From Membranipora membranacea (lineage: Eukaryota; Bryozoa; Gymnolaemata; Cheilostomatida; Membraniporidae), in NCBI GenBank assembly GCA_914767715.1, contig OU612067.1:34508162-34572161 (forward strand): a stretch of DNA of 64,000 nucleotides, given 5' to 3'. Under the pieces are notes generated by a model, which saw nothing but the letters and a program-made list of their open reading frames with translations, made no database searches and was not told the DNA's origin. Numbering within the stretch: position 1 is the stretch's first letter; each line of letters opens with the position of its first letter. Made by a program: the position numbers and the translations under genes. Below are positions 26,001 through 36,900 of this stretch, one piece after another.

Positions 26001-29000
26001 GAGATACCAGTTATCACTGCTTATCCCATCGCTATCAAGAAGGAGGACAGAAAGGTATACGACAGTCGTGATAAAGATAACATCATCAAAGGATGGAGAA
26101 AAGAGAAGAATACAACGGCTGATAATAATGATGGGGAGAAAGCTCTATCTACGGACGGAGAGATAAACGACGATGACGACGGTGAGGTGATCGTGTTAAC
26201 TCCGCCTCCTCGATCACCTGAGAGTGTCGTCGTTCTCAGCTCTGATTCTGAAGATGAACGGAAAAATAAATTGCGAAAAAATCAGAGCAATCGTAAGACA
26301 CCAGCTGCTCGTAACAGTAGAACTTATCGAGTTCATGACTCAGACTCGGAAAGTAAGAGTAGGTCAAGGTCAAACTCGAGGACAAGAAAAAGGTCAGATA
26401 GAGACAGACGACAGCAGCGGGATAGATCGAGGAGAAGCAGGAGTAGAAATAGGAGGAATAGTCCTCAGAGAAGGCAGCGTAGGAGCAGATCAAACTCAAG
26501 ACTTAGAAATAAGAGACGATCTAGGAGCCGATCAATAAGGCGGAAAAGTAGGTCGCCTCGTCGTAGAAGATCTAGGTCTCCTATGAGGAGAGTTAGAAGT
26601 CCGGTACGTAACCCGGTACGTAACAGTAGACCATCAAACTCTCCAGTGCGCAGAGTAACAGCAGTGCCTAGACGGCGGACTCCCGTCAAAGAGAGGTTAG
26701 GACCGGTGCGGCGGACATCTCGTGATAGAAGGAGGGATTCTCGATCTCCAATCAGATCTAAAAATAGACCATCTACTTCTCCTGTGAGGAGACAGAACGG
26801 TAATAGGAGTAGATCGCCTCAGCACAGGAGTACGAAGCGCCGCTCACGTACTCCGTCTCTTACCTCCAGTATTAGCAGAGTAAGACGATCAGCTTCTCGA
26901 GGCAGTCACAGCAGACAAACGGACAGACAAACTAACGGTCATATCTCCTCTAACACAGACTCACACTCTCCCTCTCATAGACAGGCTAAGGTTCCCTCCA
27001 GTCATACATTAGCTGCTGAGTTAGAGCGTAACTACAAACGTAAACTTACTGAAGGTTTGACTCCGTACAGATCTCCGTCTGCTCCTCCTGGTGGTGGAGA
27101 TGAACCGGTTGTAGCTAAGAGTAAATCTAAAAAGAAAGGGAAGAGCTCTGCAGTGTCCAGTAAGAAGAAGAAGAGAAAGAGAGCTAAGACTGATGACTCC
27201 GGTAGGTGTACATCTTATACTTGTGATAACAATTATTGTATTGTATTGTATTGTAGTGCTGAATTAGCCAATGTGTTGGTTCAGGTTGGTGGGTGGGGAG
27301 AAGAAGAGCCAGGTCGAAAGTACATTCAACCGTAGTTAGACCATGCCAAGGTTGGAGGTACTTTCCTGAAAGTACCATATGACCGGGCATCATTGGCTCT
27401 AAAGAGCATGTACAGTATTTCCTTCCATTCCATTTATTACACTCAGCGTTTGAGAACTGAGATCATCAATCCGAGGCAATTTTATATTATAGTAAGTAAA
27501 ACCAAAAAGAAGAAGAAAAGTTCCAAAAAGAAATCTGGGAAGTCAAGTTCTAAATCTGCAGATAATGTTCCGAGTGATGAGGAGACCTCGAGTATAGCCC
27601 CGCGTGATGAGCAGCAGGCTCAGGAGAGTGACGGCAGGTCTCAGAGCTCATCTTCTCGGGCTATATCCAGGCAGGAGAGCAGAGCAGCACATAACGACAG
27701 TGACAGATCAGGCTCTGAGGTGTCTGCCAGCCCTCACAGGTAAATAAGTATCTCTATCTGTATAATAGCTCTGTACAGTCATCGGATTGTCTACCACATA
27801 TACAGATTGTCTACCACATATACAGATTTGTAATGATTATTACCAAGTCTATTATTATTTGGCATCGCTGGATGACAAAAGCTGGATATTATGGAACAAA
27901 ATGACAGGTGTATAATCGTTATTGTTGCTTATTTTAGGAATGATGGTGATAGAACTCCACAAGAGATGGTTATTGATATGCAGTCAGACTCTGAGCGACT
28001 ATCACCTGCTAAACCTGCCATGTCACCTGTCAGGGCTCCACCTGTCAAGTCCTCACCTGTCAGAAGGGCACCTGCTCACGGTGACTCATCAGAGAAGAGA
28101 GATAGAGAGAGAAAACACAGAGAGGAGGAGAATGTACAATTGGATAAACTACAGAATATAGCGGAGAATCTGGTAAAACAGAAGGGTGACTCACCGTACA
28201 GCCCGTCTAAAGATTTCAGCACCAGTGGTCAGTGGTCTATCAATCATTTCCTGTTTAAAGCACGCCAGAACATCGACAAAATACTGGTCTATAAATATAA
28301 AGCCTCTTCGTTATCAAAACTTTGATAAACAGGACGACGTTTCAACCAGAAACTCGGGAAAAAATGGGGATTGAACCCATATCGCCCTCTTCAACTGTCT
28401 ACTGAGCCACGGGAATAATGTTTGTGAAAGGCAGGAAAATTAGTGAGATGATATTTGATTAAGGTTTGCGTATGGTATTAGGTTTTGCTAGGTATGATGT
28501 GACCGACTCACCACAAATTCTCATGCAGACAGCGATTGCCTGAACACACACTAGCGGCAGAAAAGGTTGTCCCGTGGCTCACCAAAGAGTTGGCAACAAA
28601 AACAAATTTCGGATCAGTCATTGCGAGTGACTGCTGGAAAAAAAACCATGAGAGAAGAAGAAAAAAAACGAATCTCTATCGATGCACGCTAACCATCAAT
28701 CATAAAACAATTACTCATTCTCTCCCATGATATTGCTGAAAAAGGGTTTAACAGCAGACAAAAATCTCGACCTTAGAACATAGAAGATAAAAACCTCACT
28801 GTCAATCATTTCATTTCACCTCACTATCAATCATTTCTGTGCGATGTGTTACTGATTAATGACAAACCAATATCGTGTACAGAAGCTCTACGGATTTCAG
28901 GATTGTTTCGGCTATCTCAACATAGTGCAAGCAGGGAGAATGGAAGTACAGTTTTTCTGTGAGAGTTGTCTTCTGTCTGGTACAGGTTAGACAACTCCAA

Positions 29001-32000
29001 ACACCACAATATGAATTAATGATTTTAAATGACAGTTATTACAGTTTACTTACTCGACTCTGTTATTTAACCTTCAGATGATGAGGGAGAGGAGACAAAT
29101 CAAGAATTGGAGAGGAAAGCAGAAGAACAGGCTCTACAGGTGATCGCCCTTCTTAAGGTTAGTTTGAGCTAGGGCTATCATTTAGGACGAGGGCTAACAT
29201 ACAGGACTAGGGCTATCATTTAGGACTAGGGCTATCTCTCGGAGTTAGGGCTGTCTTTCAGGAATAGGGCTAGATTTTCACTATAAGGAGCCACCACACT
29301 ACTGAGTTAATAGATTCGGTTATCTCAGATCAAATTGACATATTAATTGACTCTCAATGTTCAATGATTTGACTAAATGTTTGTTTTAAATTCCAAGTCT
29401 AATCTAAAATTCTTCACTAAATCATGTATACCTAATGTAATCTTGCATGCCTATGATATCTGGTACAATAGTGATGTAGAATTGATTTTACCAGAAAAGT
29501 GTCAAGACTGTTTATAACTTTATTGATACCAAGATTTATTTTCCTTAAAATTTAAGTTAAGGACGTTATACATAATTCACAGCACAACAATCCAGCTGCT
29601 TCTCCATTTATATAGATCATTTTAATTTGTGATTCGAATTAATAGAGAAGGTTCAGTAATCATGTTGTAAGTCGTTTAACCTTCCAAAGTTTATTTCGTT
29701 AAATCTTAAGAAATTTGAAATTGAATTCGGTTCTTCTATTTTTATAACAGTTTTACACAGTTATTGTTGATCAAAACTAACAAATTATTATAATAAGATA
29801 TTATAACCCCTAACATGAAGTATTTAGTTAGCACATATTATATTTATTTCGTACTAACATGAGAAGAAAACTCGGTTTAGATTCAGCTATCTTGTACGTC
29901 TCTCACCTCCTGCGAAGCTGTTAGGTAGTTAAGAGCAGCTTTATTATCTGTATGTGATGTTAGTAACATTAGAGAGATACTCTCATATTTACAGAATGAG
30001 GTAGCAGAGCCCGATGTGATACCACCTGCTCAGCCTCCTAAGTCTGTCTCACAGAAACCATTAGTCATAGACTGGTTAGTACAGAGATTAGATCAATCTA
30101 ATAACTCCTCCCCTCATAGAGGAGCCACGCCCTCCAGGAGAGAGGACACGCCTCCTACTGTCACAGGCAGCCAATCAGCAAGCACTGCTGTAGAGGATAC
30201 AGATCTGCCAGCTTCAGCTACAGAACTATCCAATAAGCAGGTTAGTTGTATTATTGCCTTGTAAGCTAACATAGACTTGATAATAAACCTAGACAGGACA
30301 CTATATACAGCTGAAGTGAGGCGCTTAATTGTGGGGCGACGTAACGCCATTGGAAGGTGTAGAAGCAATGATGCTATCATTGATTTACTGTCCATAATCC
30401 AGGTTTTTTGTTCATCACTCAATTTTTATCGAATTCTTGAGTTTGAAAATTGTTCTACAATCAGCAGCATCTTGTTATCGACTTGATGCTATTTCTTTTT
30501 CAAAAAATAATTTTGGCCTAAAATTAGTATCAAACTTTTCAAGACAAGCTGCTAAATGTATTGTAGTTTTTAAACTCAAAATCCTTTGATCGAGTTATCA
30601 ACATAAACCTAGCTTTTAGACAGAAAATCAATGATAGCAGCATTGCTTCTACACCTTCCAATGTCGTTGCGTCGCCCACAATTAAATGGCTTAATGCTAA
30701 TGCTCTATATAGTGTCATGTCTAGGTCTATTATTAAGTCAATGTAAGCTAATGAAGTTGCTGCTCCTGCCTATAATCACCGGCATGACGCTGTTTGCGTC
30801 AGACTAGATGCGGGAAAGAAAATATTTTCATTTTTTTTTAAATGATGGAAGTTTCAGAAAGCATATCTTGTTGTTCGATTGTAGAGACAAATTAAAAAGG
30901 TGAGGTTTTTCGTAGTTAGATTTTGTTATATAATGACTACATTCCTTCTGTTTTTTAAACATGTCCAGTTTTAATTTAGTTAAGAATAATCCATCCCGCA
31001 ACTTAAACCACTGCTGCCTCACAGCCAAATTTGTGCTTATAAAATTCTGTATAGCTCAAAACTAATAAAATGAGGCTGCAATCTCAGCATTGTCACCTAA
31101 TGAGCAAATAATTTGCACAAACATTGTCAAAATAAGGGTATGAAATTAATTATCTACCGGCACGGGTGACGTAGTTACCGTTTTACTAGTGCATACTGAA
31201 CACATCATAAGCTGGTGCGTAGATTTCATGCCCTGATTTTGAAGATCAGTTTGTGCAAATTATTTGCCCATTAGGTGACAACTATGAGATTTAAGTCTCA
31301 ATTAGTTATCTTGGAGCTATGCAGAATTCAATGAGCACAAATTTGCATGAGCGGCAGCAGTAGTTTAAGCCTGCTGATAGAGGCCAGACATACCTGAGCC
31401 ATGTTATGATCACAGAATAAGGATATACAGAGAGGACAGTTCAATGATAGTTATAGTGCCTGCGGTTTTTGATTCACTGGGGGAAAATTGTGCACAGCTG
31501 GATGCCAAAAACTCATTATCTCTATATGTTATAATGACATTTTTCTTGCAGACATCCCTACCTTTGATGGGCCATAATTCATTCTGTATTTATTCTAAAG
31601 ACTGATTTCCAACTTAGTTGGAATGTCCAACCTTCAAGCTATACACCATATTATTGTCATTTTGTGCTAGGATTCATAGGCTAAGAGTAATCCAGGTTTT
31701 TAAAATGAGTTTTGTCATATAGATTTACATGTGACAATTGATAGACGGCTGGTCATCAAAATTAGGAAATGGCCGTGCATTGACCTAAGCCCCATGTAAA
31801 TCTATATGATAAAACTCATTTTAAAAACCTGGATTACTCATAGCCTATGTATCCTAGCAAAAAATGACAATAATATGGTGTATAGCTTGAAGATTGGACA
31901 TTTCAGAAAAGCTGGAAATCAGTCTTTAGGATAAATACAGAATGAATTATGACCTATCAAAGGTGGCTATGTCTGCATGACAAAACTCCACTGTAACTTA

Positions 32001-32779
32001 TATATATTCTGAAATTGGCAGGTGGCCAGATTGATGAATTTCCCCCAGTGGATAAAAACCGCAGGCACTATAACGATCATTGAAGTGTCCCCTCTGCATA
32101 TCCTTACTCTGTGTTATGATGTATATTAATGATGACTGTATATATTTGTAGCTGTTGGAGCGTATGGTGGGACAGGAGAGGATAGCCGATGAGATTAAGA
32201 TAGTACTAAAGCCGTATTATCAGAAAGCTCAGATCAATAAGGACGAATATAAACTTATCATGAAGAACTGTGTCACTAAGGTGAGTCAGCAGTCAGTATA
32301 AACCTAAAACGTGATAACTATGTGTACTATCATAACTATCTCACTGATAGAGTGTGGAGTCACATCTCGTATGTATAAGATAGCATGCTGACAGCTGCGG
32401 TCTGCTGAATAACGCTGTAATCTGTAATCTGATTATTAGTAAACTTTCCTTACCGCTTATGCCCAACTCCTCGCTTACTGGCGTTAACGAGACAAGTTGT
32501 CTTTGTCGCTGAGGATCATTTCTCAGTAGTTTTAGAAGGCCCAGTGCAACATATGAGGTTTCTATACGTTGAAGTATATACATCGTAAAGACACTTGATG
32601 GAAACTGCCAGATTTATAAGACCATTACCGTCTCACATATAATGAGACACATATTTATATTATCTCCCCTCTTCTTACAGATATACACGAGGAGTCAGGG
32701 AAAGATAAACCCTGCTAAAGTTAAAGAGTTTGTAGAGAAGTATGCGGCATCTATGATTACCAGGCGGAAAAAGAAATAA
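20028..32779 (+). CDS. PHRF1: PHD and RING finger protein 1 (PHRF1)
   Basis: Fifteen exons: 20,028-20,044; 21,221-21,359; 21,775-21,986; 22,353-22,456; 22,828-23,111; 23,495-23,647; 23,873-24,039; 24,483-24,685; 25,237-27,201; 27,493-27,739; 27,938-28,227; 29,078-29,157; 29,995-30,240; 32,152-32,280; 32,681-32,779. All phases agree; about 1,444 residues (human about 1,650). In mammals PHRF1 is a nuclear E3 ubiquitin ligase that binds the RNA polymerase II CTD, targets TGIF and aids DNA repair. Seen here: RING at about 20-60 (CPICL, CDHEFCLRCILEWSK, CPYDRR), PHD at about 102-150 (CEVCGQADREDRMLLCDDCD, WYCPECLPARQ), an acidic segment in exon 5, a Lys/Arg-rich exon 6, the family block DLLGSILDGQSLL in exon 8, a long Arg/Ser domain in exon 9 (about 790-990), and a C-terminal SRI-like CTD-binding domain (LKPYYQKAQINKDEYKLIMK). 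The 17-nt first exon is the least certain. Confidence 0.95.
21378..21520. repeat. Imperfect 50-bp tandem repeat, three copies
   Basis: GGGGAGGAGAGAGCACACAT followed by CAATCCTC or CAATGCTC and ACCAGTG occurs three times just downstream of PHRF1 exon 2, in intron 2. Confidence 0.75.
22727..22812. repeat. 25-bp tandem repeat next to PHRF1 exon 5
   Basis: Copies of GTAGTTATGAAGCCTGTTCA plus CTCT run almost to the acceptor of exon 5 at 22,827. Exon 5 itself opens with a 15-nt coding duplication (GCCGGTACTCGAG twice, residues AAGTR AAGTR). Confidence 0.75.
23341..23466. repeat. 18-bp tandem repeat, seven copies
   Basis: CACTGGTCTCTGGGTAGT repeats nearly perfectly in PHRF1 intron 5, ending about 30 bp before the acceptor of exon 6; one copy has GGTTTCT. 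Confidence 0.9.
28352..28413 (-). mobile_element. tRNA-like SINE fragment in PHRF1 intron 11
   Basis: On the minus strand CCCGTGGCTCAGTAGACAG resembles an A box and GGGTTCAATCCCC is a good B box, about 40 bp apart. No complete cloverleaf is apparent. Confidence 0.5.
29165..29275. repeat. 24-bp degenerate tandem repeat beside PHRF1 exon 12 donor
   Basis: About five copies of GGGCTATCATTTAGGACTA begin within 12 bp of the exon 12 donor at 29,158. Copies differ at several positions. Confidence 0.75.
30262..30751. mobile_element. Foldback element 1 in PHRF1 intron 13
   Basis: The first about 135 bp and the last about 145 bp are inverted copies. Matching blocks include GACACTATATA, GGAAGGTGTAGAAGCAATG and GCTATCATTGATT. 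The centre is AT-rich and unpaired. No ORF, so a non-autonomous DNA element. Confidence 0.85.
31003..31368. mobile_element. MITE with TTAA ends, copy A (PHRF1 intron 13)
   Basis: Left end TTAAACCACTGCTGCC and right end GGCAGCAGTAGTTTAA are inverted; arms of about 120 bp include GTCACCTAATGAGCAAATAA and its near-copy. TTAA at both edges fits a piggyBac-type target. The same family is present at 45,824-46,181 in a GTF2H1 intron. Confidence 0.85.
31411..32113. mobile_element. 703-bp long-armed foldback element with TSD
   Basis: Two arms of about 310 bp are near-perfect inverted copies around a roughly 60-bp centre (about 31,735-31,795). Ends are CACAGAATAAGG and CCTTACTCTGTG. TTATGAT flanks both sides (31,404-31,410 and 32,114-32,120), or an 8-bp GTTATGAT if the shared G is counted, which fits a hAT-type insertion. 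Its right end lies 31 bp before PHRF1 exon 14. No ORF. Confidence 0.9.
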
Positions 32780-32933
32780 GTTCTCACTATATGTGTTTGA
32801 ATGACATTTGAGATTGGACAACTCTCGATTAACCATCTTCATCCTGAAGTTTATTGTGTTGAAATATTCATTAGGTCCTTAGAATGCATGCAACCCAAGA
32901 AAATTATTTCAACTTTGAAAAAATTAATCATGT

Positions 32934-32939
32934 AATAAA
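32934..32939 (+). terminator. Poly(A) signal of PHRF1
   Basis: AATAAA lies 155 bp after the PHRF1 stop codon, in AT-rich sequence, and is the first canonical signal downstream. Confidence 0.6.
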
Positions 32940-33982
32940 AGATATCATCAATTTTTTTGTGTGAAATATATCCACAAGTGGGTAAAACCTTTTGTAAATT
33001 TATCTATCATTATGAATTATGAATAATGGCGTGATTTTTCATTGCTGTACTTTTTATGAAATTGTAAATAATTAAATAATAAATCTTGTAAATTATTTAC
33101 ACCTGTCTCAATTCTCAACTAGTGCACATTGAAGGCCTATGGATGAGGATATGATAATTATGTTCAAACTATTCTCTGTTACCTTACAGAATTAGCATTC
33201 AGTCTGATCTTAATTTCCTACTACCACTTTAATGATAATAATATTATGTCTAACCAGAATATTAAACCTCAGAACCGTAGTCTTTGAATGGAGCCTATAA
33301 TTATTGTGTTGTCAGGTAATTGATGGTGGATGAGAAATTTAAGACTTCATAAATATGTATTGTATCCAACCAACTGAATGTATGCTGTAAAGTTCACTTT
33401 GAACACCCTAACATAGATGTCCTCATTCAAACACAAACTAATTGGACAATGGATATCTAATACTTTGCAAATGACAAATGCAAATGTATATATTTATATG
33501 TTTATGTCTGCAGCATTCAAGTCTAGTGTCAACATCTAAATCTTCTGTGTTAGTGCAATGGACTCCCTCATTCATTCATCGGTTAGTGCCATGTAAAAAT
33601 TGTCGAAATTAGAAATTGACTAAAACCTGCAGGCTTTACAATTTTTGTGTAGCTGGCCTGGATGTCAATGATATGTGAATGAAACACCAATGAAGCTACA
33701 CAAAATAGCAATGAATACTAAAATACTATGTCAATAATAATGAATGCTCCAGGTATGTGTAAAACAAATTCCTTTATATGATGATAATAGCCTCATATCA
33801 TCCCCATCCGCCCTACTGTGGAAATTCAATACAACACATAGGTATCTTTTTCAATCCAATGCGTTTCAATACTATGCGTTGGCGCTGATTGGTTTCAAAC
33901 AAATAATCGCAAGGAAAGCGCATGTAACCTGCTCAGTCTAAAGGATGAAAAGCCCCTGTGTGAATGACAGGCTACTGCTTTC
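32940..33982. other. Intergenic, nothing recognised
   Basis: AT-rich sequence between PHRF1 and the nucleotidyltransferase-TPR gene. No supported ORF or repeat. It should contain the promoter of the next gene, but no TATA box is obvious. Confidence 0.45.
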
Positions 33983-36900
33983 ATGAGACTAGAGTCAGTT
34001 AGTAACGCGTTTTTTTTAAAAGATACACCCTCTACTGCTGCTGCTGCTAATCGATCCTGCATTCTGGTAAGTAAATCATGGCTTTGTTTGTGTTCTGCTA
34101 TTTCCATATCCATTTATTCATAATAAATTTGGTATAGTGTCAACGTCATGGTCTTTAATACTATACATGTTCCTGATCTTATCACGCAGCTTACTCATCT
34201 TGACTCCAATGTCACTGAGTGGGTCTACAGCTTCTTATCTAACAGAGTGCAAAGAACTGTTGTTGATGGTAAAACTTCAAATGCTATTATAACGAACACT
34301 GGCACCCCCCAGGGCTGCTGTCTGTCTCCCCTTTTGTTCTCCATATATACAAACCGGATTACCTCAAACCTGAGTAATGTTACAATAATTAAGTACGCAG
34401 ATGACACTTGCATCATAGGCTGCATAGCTAATCAATCAGATCTCAACTCCTATTTTGATGAAATCAATAGAATTGCTAAACAATGTGCTGATTTAAATCT
34501 TTTATTAAACCCTACTATGACCCAGGAAATGATGCTATCCACCCAATATGTTAAACCTTCTACCCCTACACTTGTTTTAAATGATACTGCTATTGCTTTT
34601 AGTGATAAAGTTAAATATCTTGGTGTATTAGTTGACGATAAGCTGCGTTTTAATGATCATGTGCATGGTATAGTTTCAACCGCCTCTCAAAGGATGTATG
34701 TAGTCAGGAATTTTGTATTTTTAAGCTCTAAATCACTATCAAATATGCTTTTTAAAAGTTTTATTGTATCACGAATCTCCTATTGCTTACCCGTTATTTT
34801 TAAAAGCTTGTATGCTGCTGACAAGCAACGCCTGTGTAAAATTTTCAAGGACGCTATTAAGTTAGGCATTGAACATCCCGATATTTATACCATGATGGAC
34901 AATCAGACACGAACACTGGCCTTACGCTATATTCACGATGAGGATCATTTCATCAATGATTTGTTGAGTAAATGTCCATCTGGCAGATACCGTACAGTAA
35001 AACATAGAAGCTCACTGGGGAGAGACTGTTTTCTGCGTCATATCACTCTTATTTTAAACGAAATACTTTTTTAGACAGAGATTTGATTTTTTATTCCAAG
35101 TGTCTTCGCTTTTTCTTGCTGATTCAAAGTGCCAGCAATTACACTGTATTTCGCGACTCATTTTTTTCTTTTAATAATGCTGTCAGTGTTAGTAATAAAA
35201 TCCATCCATCCATTTGTTCCATAGAAATATAGCAGCGATACAGCCAAAGAACGGATGATGCTGGAAGCTGAATACATAGAACATTTTAAGAGGGACTATT
35301 ACAGATGTGGAAAGTATAACCTTGATGTGCAGGTCTTCCACTTGGCTCGGCTAGCTGATCATTACAAACAAAGATATCTCAAATCTGGAGAATGGACCGA
35401 CTGCCTGAGGGTAAGGAATAAAAGTACCAGTCATATAAGGTTTGCTCTCCAATCCTCTCAGCCGCTATGAAGCCAAATATGTCCATGTGTCACGTGTTCC
35501 GTTTTATCCAATTGCCAACTGACTAGCCATTTACGCCCAGCTAGCTACCCCCAACCCCTTGCTAAAATTGCTCACTCATCTCAACATTATTGCTATAGAC
35601 AGTTTTCTGAGCTCTGATTTGGGCCTCGATTTGGAGTTGTCCTCTCTCCACTTTGGTACTTTTAACCCACGCTGCATAGGAAAAACGTGCTAAAAAGAGA
35701 GTTATCATGATAACCGCTTATAATAGGATAAAAATTAATTTTGATTCAGAATCTGCAGCATTGAAAGCTCACATGGACAGAGTTTGGGGAATAATTTTAG
35801 TGTTTGGATAGTTAATTATAGCATTTTCTGCCTGTTTTGCGGACAATTTGGCAGATTTTTTCATGAGTTTGGTCACTAAAATTAAGATTTATCAACATTC
35901 AAGCCCCCAATGATTTGGAAACCCTGTCTCACAGAATTTTCAATGGTGCAGACTCTGAATCAAAACTCGTTTTTATCCTAACAAAAGCGGTTTTCAAGAT
36001 AACCCTCTTTCAGCAGCTTTCTTATGCGGAGTGGGTAAAAAGTACCAAACTGGAGAGAGGACAACTCCGAAGTGAGGCATAAATTAGAGCTCAGAAAACT
36101 GTCTATTATATTGTAGTCTCATGCCCTGTATAACTCATGCGGAGTAAGGAAACCAGAAAGCCTCGGTTGGAGAGAAAGAATCTTTGAGGTGCAGCAATTG
36201 TTTTGGAAAGGAGCCTCTACGCTTGACTCTGATTCACAAGACAAAATCAGTGATCGACTGAAAGCCAAGCTTGAGGGCATAAGAAAAGACAGCAGGAATG
36301 AATTGGATGAGACAATGAGACTGGCTCTCCAGTTCAAGATCAATCCAGAGAATTCTGTGAATGAGGGTCCACAGTCTGTACTGACCGAGGTGGTTGAGCA
36401 GGTCTCAATCACTTGTACAGATGGCATGTTATCCCTAGCAAAAGATGTGATGTATGAAAGCATGAATGTATTGTCTGAAAGTCCTCCATGTAGCTTTACA
36501 GTGGTGGCGATAGGATCGTTGGCTAGAGGGGAAGCTACTCCATATTCTGACCTCGAGTACATGTTTTTGGTGGAAAGAAGAACAGCTCAGACAGTCAAAT
36601 ATTTCCAGAAGCTCGCCATGACAAGCTACTTTCTGATCGGGAATCTGCAAGAAACAAAACTGTCATACATGGCAATAGATGAGCTCGAGGGATGGTTCGA
36701 TGACAGGGCTAAAAACGGATTCAAGATAGATGGATTGGCGCCAGGCGCTGGAAATATACCAACTGGCAATGGATCCCATACATCTGAGAACCACTTCATC
36801 GTAACACCAGAAGAACTTGCTGAGCGCTATCAAGACGTACTTTACAACCCGATTGAGAAGGTAGCACTGAGAGGGGACTTTACAGCGATGGTTGCATACA

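Noticed and set aside
25496-26017. 173-codon minus-strand frame
   Set aside because: Shadow of the long PHRF1 exon 9 on the other strand; hydrophobic composition is the complement of Ser/Asp-rich coding.
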